Origin: Cedecea lapagei
Lineage (GTDB): Bacteria; Pseudomonadota; Gammaproteobacteria; Enterobacterales; Enterobacteriaceae
Direction: 5' to 3'
NCBI RefSeq assembly: GCF_900635955.1
Contig: NZ_LR134201.1
Span: forward strand, 4,464,001 to 4,528,000
Length of the DNA stretch: 64,000 nucleotides
This document shows positions 39,565 through 48,897 of the stretch, one piece after another. The number at the start of each line of letters is the position of its first letter. Position 1 is the first letter of the stretch. The position numbers and the translations under genes are program-made. The notes under the pieces were generated by a model. That model was not told where the DNA came from. It saw nothing but the letters and a program-made list of their open reading frames with translations, and searched no databases.

Positions 39565-41997
39565 CTACAGCAGCTGTGCCAGGCGGTTCAGATCGGACTG
39601 AATAGCCCCGGCCGTCACGTCACGGCCGGCACCCGGTCCGCGAATCACCAGCGGGTTATCACGGTACCAGCGGCTTTCTATCGCAAAGACGTTATCGCAC
39701 GGGAGTAATGCGGCAAGCGGATGCTCTGCACGCACGGCCTCAACCCCAACGCGCGCCTTGCCGTTGGCATCAAAACGCGCCACGTAACGCAGCACCAGCC
39801 CCATTTCCTGTGCGGCCTCCAGCCGCTGAAGCATTTGCTCGTTCAGCTCATCGCCATTTTCGAAGAAATGATCAATCGAGCCGCCTTCACAGCCCGGAGG
39901 CACCAGAGACTCCACACGCACCTGATCCGGCTCAATGTCATAACCCGCTTCGCGGGCAAGGATCACCAGCTTACGCATCACGTCTTTGCCAGAAAGGTCA
40001 ACGCGGGGATCGGGCTCGGTCAGCCCCTGCTGCCAGGCCTGATCGACCAGCTCGGTGAACGGTACCGTGCCGTCAAACTGCAGGAACAGCCACGAGAGCG
40101 TACCGGAGAAAATACCGCTAATCGCCAGAATAGCGTCACCGCTATCGCGCAGGTCACGCACCGTGTGGTTAACCGGCAGCCCGGCGCCCACGGTCGCGTT
40201 GTACAGCCAGTGGCGCCCCGTTTTCTCGAACGCATCACGAATCTGGCGGTACTTATGGCCATTTCCTGCCCCTGCCAGCTTGTTGGCGCTGATCACGTGG
40301 AAACCATGGCTGGCGAAGTCGAGATACTGATCCGCAAGCTGCTCGCTGGCGGTCACGTCCAGCACCACTAAATCATCATAAGGGTGGGCACGCATCCACA
40401 GGAACAGCGACTCTTCATCCTGCTGGACGGCCTCATCATTGAAGAAGGCCAGCGCACGGCTGGCATCAAGGCCTTCATAGTTCAGCAGGCTACGGCTGCT
40501 ATCGACCACGCCGGCCAGCACAAACTCAAAGCCGGTACGGGCAGAGAGAATCTCCTGCTCACGGGCAAAGAGCTCAAGCCAGCGGGAGCCGATATTGCCT
40601 TTTCCAAACAGCATCAGGCCAATGCGCTTTTCGGCACGAAACAGCGATTTGTGCAGCCCCTGGATCAGGCTCTCCGTTGGGCCCACGCGCAGGACGGCCA
40701 CAAGGCTGATGCCGTCTTCCGACTGCCAGATAAACTCAACGGGATGATCTTTTAGCTGCTGCCAGAAGCGGTGGCTGTGCAGCGGGTTACGGCAGACGCC
40801 CGCCCCGACCATTGCCACCAGCGCAAGCCCTTCACGCAGGCGTAGCTCTCCCTGCATGCCGGCTTCCTGGAGCATAAGCAGCACGCTACTTGCAACCTCC
40901 GAGGTGTAGCAAAGCTGCAGCAGATTACGATCCGGATGAACGCCAATCGACAGCGGACGCACCTGGCCACGCTTGAGGATCAGATCCAACTCTTTTTGCG
41001 CCAGCTTGAAGTCCTGATGCGACGGTACCTGATACTCAATCAGGCAGACATCGTCGTGACTGGTCACAATACGTGCCCCGGTACCGGAGGCCAGCACACG
41101 CTCAATTCGCGTGGAGCCCTGCTCTGGCGAATAGCTACAGCGGAGCTGAAGGTCAATATCGCTGCCGGATACGGGTTGTAAGGTACGGGCGTGCAGAACC
41201 GGCGCGGCCAGACGAGCCAGTTCGCTGGCTTCATCGAGGCGCAGCAGCGGCAGCAGGCAGGCATCTTTAACCTTACGCGGGTCTGCACTGTAAACCCCGG
41301 CAACGTCACTCCAGATAGTCACACGAGAAACCCCAGCCAGCGCGCCTATTTGCGTAGCCGAGTAGTCGGAACCGTTACGGCCCAGCAGCACGGTTTCACC
41401 CGCCTCGTTGCTGCAGATGAAGCCGGTCACGACCAGACGTTTATTGGGATGTTGAGCAAGCAGGTTTTGCAGCAGCGGCCAGGAACGACCTTCATCAACC
41501 TGCGGCTGAGCCGCACGTTCGGCACGCATAAAATCGCGGGCGTCCAGCCATGCGGCTTCAACGCCCTGATGATTCAGCACAGCAGACATCAGACGCGCCG
41601 ACCAAATCTCGCCATGCCCAACGACTTCGGCATAAACTGCATCGGTCATTTTGCCGTCCAGCAGGCCGGCAAGGCGTTCAAGGTCGCGGATAAAATCAGC
41701 TATCAGGCCATCGGCCCTCTCCGGCGGCAGCAGGCCACCAATAAGGTCACTCTGATAGCGGCGCAGCGTTTGCTGCACCTGATGGGCGGAAAGTCTGTCA
41801 CTCTGGCTCAATTTGAGCCAGTTTATCAACTGGTTAGTGGTACTCCCGGCGGCCGAAACCACCATCATGTCACCCGGTCTGGAATACTCGGTCATGATAC
41901 CCGCCACGCGCAGGTAACATTTCACATCGGCAAGACTGCTGCCGCCAAACTTGTGCAGTTGACGAACCGGCGTCCCTGCTGGTGCTGAAACACTCAT
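39565..41997 (-). CDS. metL: Bifunctional aspartokinase II / homoserine dehydrogenase II
   Basis: MetL joins the first and third steps of the methionine-threonine branch in one chain. The 810 residues include an N-terminal aspartokinase (KFGGSSLAD near residue 17), a central ACT-like linker, and a C-terminal NADPH homoserine dehydrogenase (GKGNIGSRW near 467, then GAGRDVTAGAI near the end). It is 2 nt after metB and co-transcribed. Confidence 0.98.
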   Translation of the reverse strand: MSVSAPAGTPVRQLHKFGGSSLADVKCYLRVAGIMTEYSRPGDMMVVSAAGSTTNQLINWLKLSQSDRLSAHQVQQTLRRYQSDLIGGLLPPERADGLIADFIRDLERLAGLLDGKMTDAVYAEVVGHGEIWSARLMSAVLNHQGVEAAWLDARDFMRAERAAQPQVDEGRSWPLLQNLLAQHPNKRLVVTGFICSNEAGETVLLGRNGSDYSATQIGALAGVSRVTIWSDVAGVYSADPRKVKDACLLPLLRLDEASELARLAAPVLHARTLQPVSGSDIDLQLRCSYSPEQGSTRIERVLASGTGARIVTSHDDVCLIEYQVPSHQDFKLAQKELDLILKRGQVRPLSIGVHPDRNLLQLCYTSEVASSVLLMLQEAGMQGELRLREGLALVAMVGAGVCRNPLHSHRFWQQLKDHPVEFIWQSEDGISLVAVLRVGPTESLIQGLHKSLFRAEKRIGLMLFGKGNIGSRWLELFAREQEILSARTGFEFVLAGVVDSSRSLLNYEGLDASRALAFFNDEAVQQDEESLFLWMRAHPYDDLVVLDVTASEQLADQYLDFASHGFHVISANKLAGAGNGHKYRQIRDAFEKTGRHWLYNATVGAGLPVNHTVRDLRDSGDAILAISGIFSGTLSWLFLQFDGTVPFTELVDQAWQQGLTEPDPRVDLSGKDVMRKLVILAREAGYDIEPDQVRVESLVPPGCEGGSIDHFFENGDELNEQMLQRLEAAQEMGLVLRYVARFDANGKARVGVEAVRAEHPLAALLPCDNVFAIESRWYRDNPLVIRGPGAGRDVTAGAIQSDLNRLAQLL

Positions 41998-41999
41998 GC

Positions 42000-43160
42000 T
42001 TACCCCTCGGCAGCGACCCGGAAGGCATTTTCCAGATCGGCAATTAAATCTTCACTATCTTCTATACCTGTTGAAACACGTAGCAGCGTCTCAGAAATAC
42101 CGGCGGCGGCACGCGCCTCCGGAGCCATGCCCGCATGGGTCATGGTAGCGGCGTGAGAAATCAAACTTTCAACGCCCCCCAGCGATTCCGCCAGGGTAAA
42201 TAGCGACAGCGCACCCAGGAAACGACGCAGGGTTTGCTCGTCGCCGTCCAGCTCAAAACTCAGCATCGCGCCAAAACCTTTTTGCTGGCGCGCGGCAATT
42301 TCGTGGCCCTGGTTTTCCGGCAGTGAAGGATGATACAGCTTTTTCACCAACGGTTGCTGTTTGAGGAACGCCACAATCGCCTGAGCATTGCGCTGAGCCA
42401 CTTCCATTCGCGGCGACAGGGTGCGCAGGCCGCGCAGCAGCAGATAGCTGTCAAATGCGCTGCCGGTGACGCCAATATTATTTGCCCACCATGCCAGCTC
42501 GGTGACGGTCGCCGGATCCTTCGCAATCACCACACCCGCCACCACGTCCGAGTGGCCGTTGAGGTATTTGGTGCAAGAGTGCAGGACCAGGTCAGCCCCC
42601 AGCGCCAGCGGATTTTGCAGCGCCGGGCTCAGGAAGGTGTTGTCGACAACGCTAATCGCCCCGGCCTCACGCGCAGCAGAGCAGATTTTCGCAATATCCA
42701 CGACGCGCAACAATGGGTTACTCGGACTTTCTACCAGTACCAGCTTAGGTTTTTCTGCCAGAGCAGATTTTAAAGCTTCTTCATCGTTCTGATCGACGAA
42801 TAAAACGCGATAGGCCCCACGTTTGGCAAGACTATCGAACAGGCGATAGCTACCGCCATAGCAGTCGTGAGGCGCTACCAGCAGGTCGCCAGGCTTCAGG
42901 AAAACGGTGGTCACCAGGTGGATCGCCGACATCCCGGTATTGGTCAACACCGCGCCCGCACCGCCTTCCAGCTCCGCCAGCGCACGCTGCACAACATCAC
43001 GCGTGGGGTTACCGCGCCGCGAATAGTCATGGGCGCGCGGCTCGTTGAAGCCGGTAAAGTTATAGGTGCTGGACAGGTGGATAGGTGGAACGACGCAGCC
43101 GTACTGCTCGTCATCATTTAAACCGCTACGAACTGCTATGGTTGCCTGTTTACGCGTCAT
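42000..43160 (-). CDS. metB: Cystathionine gamma-synthase
   Basis: MetB condenses O-succinylhomoserine with cysteine. This PLP enzyme of the Cys/Met metabolism fold has 386 residues, equal to E. coli; the PLP lysine is near residue 198 (HSCTKYLNGHSDVVAG). YSRRGNPTRD and GGVESLISHAATMTH are typical. It starts the metBL operon, divergent from metJ over four met boxes. Confidence 0.98.
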   Translation of the reverse strand: MTRKQATIAVRSGLNDDEQYGCVVPPIHLSSTYNFTGFNEPRAHDYSRRGNPTRDVVQRALAELEGGAGAVLTNTGMSAIHLVTTVFLKPGDLLVAPHDCYGGSYRLFDSLAKRGAYRVLFVDQNDEEALKSALAEKPKLVLVESPSNPLLRVVDIAKICSAAREAGAISVVDNTFLSPALQNPLALGADLVLHSCTKYLNGHSDVVAGVVIAKDPATVTELAWWANNIGVTGSAFDSYLLLRGLRTLSPRMEVAQRNAQAIVAFLKQQPLVKKLYHPSLPENQGHEIAARQQKGFGAMLSFELDGDEQTLRRFLGALSLFTLAESLGGVESLISHAATMTHAGMAPEARAAAGISETLLRVSTGIEDSEDLIADLENAFRVAAEG

Positions 43161-43221
43161 GGTGTTCCCGATCCTTGCTGGTCGAATAAAAGTCAGGCCT
43201 CAGAGTAAACAACCGCAGTAT

Positions 43222-43253
43222 AGACGTCAATACATCTGGACATCTAAACCTCT
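43222..43253. promoter_or_regulatory. Four tandem met boxes between metB and metJ
   Basis: Adjacent 8-mers AGACGTCA, ATACATCT, GGACATCT, AAACCTCT match the AGACGTCT consensus in 5-7 positions each. This is the MetJ operator that controls metBL and metJ. Confidence 0.88.
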
Positions 43254-43436
43254 TTGCGTATAGATTGAGCAAAAGGCAAATAGCCGTTAAAATTATACGT
43301 TTTAGAGTGTATGTGTCTGAGTTTCGCGCTCAGGAAAGGGTTATCCTACGCTGTACACTAAAAGAGATAATCGTCAACGCCGTGGATTCACCCGGCTTTG
43401 GCACATTTTCATAGATTAAGAGGATTAAGGTATCTC

Positions 43437-43755
43437 ATGGCTGAATGGAGCGGCGAATATATCAGCCCCTACGCTGAGCACGGCAAGAAGAGTGAACAAG
43501 TAAAGAAAATTACGGTTTCCATTCCTCTGAAAGTGTTGAAGATCCTCACTGACGAGCGCACGCGTCGCCAGGTGAATAACCTGCGTCACGCAACCAACAG
43601 TGAACTGCTGTGCGAAGCTTTTTCTGCACGCGTTCACCGGCCAACCGCTGCCGAACGATGCTGACCTGCGTAAAGAACGCAGCGATGAGATTCCGGAAGA
43701 TGCCAAGGTCATCATGCGTGAGCTGGGGATCGATCCGGATACGTGGGAATATTAA
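43437..43755 (+). pseudogene. metJ: Methionine repressor metJ, frameshifted by one extra T
   Basis: MetJ is the ribbon-helix-helix repressor of methionine genes with SAM as corepressor. From ATG 43437 ([16 protein letters not shown]) the sequence follows E. coli MetJ through codon 62 (NSELLCEAF). A run of five T at 43619-43623, where four are expected, then shifts the frame. Translation ends at 43664 after 75 residues with an unrelated tail ([13 protein letters not shown]). Removing one T restores the family sequence to ETWEY-like PDTWEY and stop at 43755 (105 aa). The full span is 319 nt, one more than 318. The N-terminal DNA-binding strand and first helix remain, but the rest of helix B, helix C and part of the SAM site are lost. 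It could be a true mutation or a homopolymer sequencing error. Confidence 0.9.
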
Positions 43756-43765
43756 AACTTGCGGT

Positions 43766-43790
43766 TAAGGCGTCTGCGGGCGCCTTTTCT
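43766..43790 (+). terminator. metJ terminator
   Basis: Hairpin AAGGCG / CGCCTT with an 8-nt partly paired loop, then TTTT, 11 nt after the metJ stop. Confidence 0.6.
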
Positions 43791-43813
43791 GATTGCTTGA
43801 GCGGATAACGGAC

Positions 43814-43842
43814 ACAAAAAAGGCGCCTTCAGGCGCCTTTCT
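43814..43842 (-). terminator. rpmE terminator
   Basis: AAAGGCGCCT / AGGCGCCTTT stem with TTTTT on the minus strand, directly after rpmE. Confidence 0.85.
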
Positions 43843-43860
43843 CTTTCCAGAGTGCGAAAC

Positions 43861-44076
43861 TTATTTTTTCGCGCCTGGTACGCTGAAGCGCTTGTTGAAG
43901 CGATCAACACGGCCGCCGGTAGCAACATCACGCTGTTTACCAGTGTAGAACGGGTGGCACTGACCACATACGTCCAGGTTCAGATCGTGACCTACGGTGG
44001 AGCGGATCTTGATAACATTACCGCAAGAGCAGTTTGCAGTAATTTCTTCGTATTTAGGATGGATATCTTTTTTCAT
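43861..44076 (-). CDS. rpmE: 50S ribosomal protein L31 (zinc-binding type)
   Basis: L31 bridges the ribosomal subunits at the B1 region. The 71 residues include four zinc ligands, C16 and C18 (NCSCGN) and C37 and C40 (DVCGQC), marking the zinc-containing paralogue replaced under zinc starvation by RpmE2. The start MKKDIHPKYEEI at 44076 is chosen over a longer frame start at 44130. It is divergent from priA. The E. coli gene yiiX, between rpmE and metJ there, is absent. Confidence 0.97.
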   Translation of the reverse strand: MKKDIHPKYEEITANCSCGNVIKIRSTVGHDLNLDVCGQCHPFYTGKQRDVATGGRVDRFNKRFSVPGAKK

Positions 44077-44282
44077 GGTAAACCTCGGTAAAGGCCGCGT
44101 CGCTCTTCCAGCCCTAACGCCAGACACCACGCGATGTTAATAATTAGGTTTTTTCGATACCAAAACTGCGCATCAAAGGCGGCGAATCATACAGAGATTA
44201 AGTCGCCGGTGCAAACTGATCCGCATTTTTGCCGGCACACAGTGTACACTAATACGTCATTTTTTTCAGCCTGGATGCTTTC

Positions 44283-46481
44283 ATGCCCGTAGCCCACGTC
44301 GCTCTGCCGGTTCCGCTGGCCCGTACTTTCGACTACCTGCTTCCTGATGGCATGCAGGTCAGCGCAGGCTGCCGCGTGCAGGTGCCCTTCGGCAAACAGC
44401 GCGAGGCCGTCGGCATCGTCATGGCGGTCAGCGATAAAAGCGATCTGCCTCCTGAAAAGCTAAAGCCCGTTGCCGATGTGCTCGACGGACGCTCGCTTTT
44501 CACGCCTTCGCTATGGCGAGTCCTGCTTTGGGCGGCAGAGTATTACCACCATCCGATTGGCGAAGTGCTCTTTCACGCCCTGCCGATTCTTCTGCGTCAG
44601 GGAAAGCCCGCGCACCCAGCCCCGCTCTGGTACTGGTTTGCCACAGAAGAAGGCAAAGCCGTCGACCTGAACAGCATGAAGCGAGCACCCAAGCAGCAGC
44701 AGGCGCTTGCCGCACTACGCCACAATATTATCTGGCGCCATCAAATTAGTGAGCTGGAGATCAGCGAGCCGGGGTTACAGGCGCTGAGAACCAAAGGCCT
44801 GTGCGATTTAAAAAGCGCAGCGCCTGCGGAAGAAGACTGGCGGACGGGTTATTCGGTTGCCGGTGAACGACTGAGGCTGAATACCGAGCAGGCGACCGCC
44901 GTAGGAGCCATCCACAGCGAATCAGACCACTTTTCCGCCTGGCTGCTCGCCGGCATCACCGGCTCAGGGAAAACTGAAGTTTACCTCAGCGTCCTTGAGA
45001 ACGTGCTGGCCCAGGGGAAGCAGGCTCTGGTGCTGGTGCCGGAGATTGGCCTGACGCCGCAAACCATCGCCCGCTTCCGCGAGCGCTTTAACGCGCCGGT
45101 TGAGGTTCTGCATTCCGGGCTAAACGATAGCGAAAGGCTCAGCGTCTGGCTAAAAGCACGCAGCGGTGAGGCGGCCATCGTCATTGGCACACGTTCTTCC
45201 CTGTTTACGCCGTTCTGCCGCCTGGGAGTCATCGTCATCGATGAAGAACATGACAGCTCCTATAAGCAGCAGGAAGGCTGGCGCTACCACGCACGCGACT
45301 TAGCCGTCTACCGGGCTCATGCTGAAAACATCCCGATTATCCTCGGTTCGGCAACGCCAGCGCTGGAAACTCTGCATAACGTGCAGGCTGGTAAATACCG
45401 TCAATTGCGCCTGACCAAACGCGCCGGAAACGCGCGTCCGGCCCATCAGCAGGTTGTGGATCTCAAAGGGCAACAGCTCAAGGCAGGATTAGCCCCTGCG
45501 CTGATTAAAAAGATCGGCGAACACCTCGCGGCCGATAATCAGGTGATTTTGTTCCTGAATCGCCGCGGTTTTGCACCTGCGCTGCTCTGCCACGAATGCG
45601 GCTGGATTGCGGAATGCGCACGGTGCGATCACTATTACACGCTGCACCAGGGCCAGCGCCACCTGCGTTGTCACCATTGCGACAGCCAGAGAGCTATCCC
45701 GCAGCAGTGTCCGCAATGCGGCTCCACGCATCTGGTGCCGGTTGGTATGGGCACCGAACAGCTTGAGCATAGCCTTGAGCCCCTGTTTCCGAACGTCCCG
45801 ATTTCACGCATCGACCGGGACACCACCAGCCGTAAAGGTGCGCTGGAGCAGCAGCTGGCCGAGGTTCACCGCGGCGGGGCGCGCATTCTTATTGGCACTC
45901 AAATGCTGGCGAAAGGGCACCACTTCCCGGACGTCACGCTGGTGGCGCTGCTGGATGTCGACGGCGCCCTCTTCTCCGCCGACTTCCGCGCCGCAGAGCG
46001 TTTTGCTCAGCTGTATGTTCAGGTCTCGGGTCGGGCCGGACGAGCCGGTAAGCAGGGCGAAGTGCTGTTGCAAACCCACCATCCCGAGCATCCTCTATTG
46101 CAAACGCTGCTGACCAAAGGTTACGACGCGTTTTCCAGCCAGGCACTCAGCGAGCGCAATACGGTGTTTTTGCCGCCGTACACCAGCCATGTGTTGTTCC
46201 GTGCCGAAGATCAGAACAACCACCAGGCTCCGCTGTTTTTACAGCAGCTGCGGAATCTGCTGGAGGCAAGCCCGCTGCGCGATGAACAGCTCTGGATCAT
46301 GGGACCTGTCCCGTCGCTGCAGCCCAAACGCGGCGGTCGTTTTCGCTGGCAAATCTTGCTGCAGCATCCGTCCCGGCCTCGACTGCAGAAGCTGGTCAGC
46401 CACTCGCTCACGCTGATTAATACGCTGCCCGAAGCCCGTAAAGTGAAGTGGATGCTGGATGTCGACCCTATCGACGGGTAG
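44283..46481 (+). CDS. priA: Primosomal replication restart helicase PriA
   Basis: PriA reloads the replisome at collapsed forks. The 732 residues equal E. coli. The N-terminal 3'-DNA-binding domain is at about 1-105. Walker A GITGSGKTEVY is near residue 225, DEEHDSSYKQQ near 320, and the eight-cysteine zinc region (CHECGWIAECARC and CHHCDSQRAIPQQCPQCG) at about 436-485. SGRAGRAGKQGEV marks helicase motif VI. Confidence 0.98.
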   Translation: MPVAHVALPVPLARTFDYLLPDGMQVSAGCRVQVPFGKQREAVGIVMAVSDKSDLPPEKLKPVADVLDGRSLFTPSLWRVLLWAAEYYHHPIGEVLFHALPILLRQGKPAHPAPLWYWFATEEGKAVDLNSMKRAPKQQQALAALRHNIIWRHQISELEISEPGLQALRTKGLCDLKSAAPAEEDWRTGYSVAGERLRLNTEQATAVGAIHSESDHFSAWLLAGITGSGKTEVYLSVLENVLAQGKQALVLVPEIGLTPQTIARFRERFNAPVEVLHSGLNDSERLSVWLKARSGEAAIVIGTRSSLFTPFCRLGVIVIDEEHDSSYKQQEGWRYHARDLAVYRAHAENIPIILGSATPALETLHNVQAGKYRQLRLTKRAGNARPAHQQVVDLKGQQLKAGLAPALIKKIGEHLAADNQVILFLNRRGFAPALLCHECGWIAECARCDHYYTLHQGQRHLRCHHCDSQRAIPQQCPQCGSTHLVPVGMGTEQLEHSLEPLFPNVPISRIDRDTTSRKGALEQQLAEVHRGGARILIGTQMLAKGHHFPDVTLVALLDVDGALFSADFRAAERFAQLYVQVSGRAGRAGKQGEVLLQTHHPEHPLLQTLLTKGYDAFSSQALSERNTVFLPPYTSHVLFRAEDQNNHQAPLFLQQLRNLLEASPLRDEQLWIMGPVPSLQPKRGGRFRWQILLQHPSRPRLQKLVSHSLTLINTLPEARKVKWMLDVDPIDG

Positions 46482-46642
46482 TACAAGCGGGCTGGTAATG
46501 CGAAGCGGATCGAAAAATCTAATACTCATCACATTTCTTATGAAAAATTTGTAACCGCTTTCAGCCAAGTTCTGCTAAGAATGTGAAGACTGTCAGACGC
46601 ACGGGAGTGTTGACGATAGCGGCGTGCATGTGAGGAGAAGAA

Positions 46643-47677
46643 GTGAAGCCGAAGAAACCGGTGGTGAATGCCACCATGAAAGATGTCGCCGTGCAGGCAA
46701 ACGTGTCTACTGCAACGGTATCCCGCGCCTTAATGAACCCGGACAAAGTGTCACAAAGCACCCGTAATCGCGTGGAACAGGCGGCGATGGAAGTGGGCTA
46801 TTTGCCTCACTCTCTGGGTCGTAACATCAAGCGCAGCGAATCACGCACTATTCTGGTCATCGTGCCTGATATCTGCGATCCGTTTTTCAGCGAAATCATC
46901 CGCGGGATTGAAGTGACCGCAGCCTCACAGGGCTATCTGGTACTGATTGGCGACTGCGCCCATCAAAATCAGCAGGAAAAAACCTTCATCGACCTGATCA
47001 TCACCAAACAGATTGATGGCATGCTGCTGCTTGGCTCACGCTTGCCGTTTGACGCCAGCAAAGAAGAGCAGCGCAACCTGCCGCCGATGGTGATGGCAAA
47101 CGAATTTGCGCCCGAGCTGGAGCTGCCAACGGTACATATCGACAACCTGACCGCCGCTTTTAACGCCGTTTACTATCTGCAGGAGCTTGGCCATAAGCGC
47201 ATCGCCTGTATCGCCGGGCCAGAAGAGATGCCGCTTTGCCATTACCGCCTGCAGGGCTACGTTCAGGCACTGCGCCGCAACGGCATCGTCGTCGATCCTC
47301 ACTATATTGCACGCGGTGATTTTACCTACGAAGCCGGCGCCGCCGCTCTGGCGCAGCTTATAGCGCTGCCCGAGCCGCCAACCGCCATTTTTTGCCACAG
47401 CGATGTGATGGCGCTGGGCGCTCTGTCTCAGGCAAAGCGGAGCGGACTGAAAGTCCCGGAAGAGTTGTCCATCATGGGCTTCGACGACATCGCGCTGTCG
47501 CAATTCTGTGACCCGCCCCTCACCACGGTCGCACAGCCTCGTTTTGATATTGGCAGGGAGGCTATGCTGCTATTGCTGGACAACATTAACGGCCAAAACG
47601 TTAGCAGTGGTTCTCGCCTGCTGGACTGCGATCTTATTGAGCGAGGCAGTACCGCCGCTCCCGGCAGCAGAAAATGA
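46643..47677 (+). CDS. cytR: LacI-family regulator of nucleoside genes CytR
   Basis: CytR represses nucleoside uptake and catabolism genes with CRP and is induced by cytidine. The 344 residues have an N-terminal LacI HTH (ATMKDVAVQANVSTATVSRALMN, about 10-35) and a periplasmic-binding-like core nearly identical to E. coli. The start is GTG at 46643 with a GAGGAGAAG SD. The C-terminus (GSTAAPGSRK) is slightly longer than E. coli. Confidence 0.97.
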   Translation: MKPKKPVVNATMKDVAVQANVSTATVSRALMNPDKVSQSTRNRVEQAAMEVGYLPHSLGRNIKRSESRTILVIVPDICDPFFSEIIRGIEVTAASQGYLVLIGDCAHQNQQEKTFIDLIITKQIDGMLLLGSRLPFDASKEEQRNLPPMVMANEFAPELELPTVHIDNLTAAFNAVYYLQELGHKRIACIAGPEEMPLCHYRLQGYVQALRRNGIVVDPHYIARGDFTYEAGAAALAQLIALPEPPTAIFCHSDVMALGALSQAKRSGLKVPEELSIMGFDDIALSQFCDPPLTTVAQPRFDIGREAMLLLLDNINGQNVSSGSRLLDCDLIERGSTAAPGSRK

Positions 47678-47766
47678 GCCGTTTTTAAGACTGCATAAAC
47701 TGGTCAAAGCCCCGCCCCTTAAGTAACATGGCGGACTGATAAACGAATAAAGACAGCGAAACGATA

Positions 47767-48807
47767 GTGGCACAACGAGATTATGTAAGCCGCGGGCAGT
47801 CGGCAGGGACGCGGCGCAAAAAAAGTACATCCCGCAAAAAGCAACGTAGTCTGCCCTCCGTCTCCCCGACGATGGTAGCTATTGCGGCCGCGGTCGTGGT
47901 GGCTTTTGTCGGCGCTCTTTACTTTATTACCCATCATAAAAAAGAAGAGATAGACGTACTTCCCGGCCACAAGGTGACCGGAAATGGCCTGCCGCCTAAA
48001 CCGGAAGAGCGCTGGCGCTACATTAAAGAGCTGGAAAACCGCCAGCCTGGCGTACGTGCGCCTACTGAACCAACCGCCGGCGGCGAAGTCATGAATCAGA
48101 GCCAGCTCACCAACGAACAGCGCCAGCTGCTTGAGCAAATGCAGGCGGATATGCGCCAGCAGCCAACGCAGCTGAATGAAGTGCCATGGAACGAGCAAAC
48201 CCCGGCCCAGCGCCAGCAAACGCTGCAGCGCCAGAAGCAAATTGTTCAGCAAACGCAGCCTGCGCAACAGCAGCAGTGGAATACTCAAACGCAGCAGCCT
48301 CGCGTTCAGCAGCGCGTAGCGGAGCAACCCTACCAGCAGCCGCGCAACACGCAGCAGGCAACGCAGCCATATCAGCAGCCAAAAGCCGTGCAGCCGCAGC
48401 CGAAAACCTCAACGGCGAACAATCAGCAGCCTTACCAGGATCTGCTGCAGACGCCGCCGCACAGCCAGCAAAAAGCGCCTCAGCAAAGCAAGCCGGCTCA
48501 GCGAGAAGCGCAGCCTGCCCCTATTACGCGTGAGCAGGAAGTTGCTAAACAGGCACCGGCAAGCCAGGAGAAGAAGGACGAAAAACGCTGGATGGTGCAG
48601 TGTGGCTCGTTCAAAGGCAGCGAGCAGGCGGAGACTGTTCGTGCTCAGCTGGCATTTGAAGGCTTTGACTCCCGAATTACCACCAATAACGGCTGGAACC
48701 GCGTCGTCATTGGCCCAATCAAAGGCAAAGACAACGCAGACGGCACCATCAACCGCCTGAAGATGGCTGGACATACCAGCTGTATTCGTCTTGCCACCGG
48801 GGGTTGA
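47767..48807 (+). CDS. ftsN: Essential cell-division protein FtsN
   Basis: FtsN triggers constriction by activating FtsA and FtsQLB-FtsWI. The 346 residues comprise a short basic cytoplasmic part (MAQRDYVSRGQSAG), one membrane helix (about 34-54), a periplasmic helical section, a long Gln- and Pro-rich linker (about 115-250) and a C-terminal SPOR peptidoglycan-binding domain (about 273-346) with a Cys pair (VQCGSF and TSCIRL). The start is GTG. It is followed directly by hslVU. Confidence 0.96.
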   Translation: MAQRDYVSRGQSAGTRRKKSTSRKKQRSLPSVSPTMVAIAAAVVVAFVGALYFITHHKKEEIDVLPGHKVTGNGLPPKPEERWRYIKELENRQPGVRAPTEPTAGGEVMNQSQLTNEQRQLLEQMQADMRQQPTQLNEVPWNEQTPAQRQQTLQRQKQIVQQTQPAQQQQWNTQTQQPRVQQRVAEQPYQQPRNTQQATQPYQQPKAVQPQPKTSTANNQQPYQDLLQTPPHSQQKAPQQSKPAQREAQPAPITREQEVAKQAPASQEKKDEKRWMVQCGSFKGSEQAETVRAQLAFEGFDSRITTNNGWNRVVIGPIKGKDNADGTINRLKMAGHTSCIRLATGG

Positions 48808-48831
48808 AACCCCAAAATTGCCCCCCATTTA
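48804..48831 (+). promoter_or_regulatory. Sigma-32 heat-shock promoter of hslVU
   Basis: -35 TTGAA (48804-48808), a 14-nt spacer and CCCCATTTA (48823-48831) match the RpoH consensus. The -35 overlaps the ftsN stop codon. Confidence 0.82.
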
Positions 48832-48897
48832 TAATGGCATTAGGCCCTGCGCACCGCGCAGGGCTCCTGTTTAGCTGAAGCAAAAAGGGGTCCGCTC

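Noticed and set aside
48180..48520. Gln/Pro-rich stretch of ftsN as a possible CRISPR-like or tandem repeat
   Set aside because: Irregular low-complexity coding sequence, the normal FtsN linker; no fixed repeat unit or spacers.
48107..48533. Ala-rich ORFs on both strands in ftsN
   Set aside because: Produced by the CAG-rich Gln linker read in other frames.
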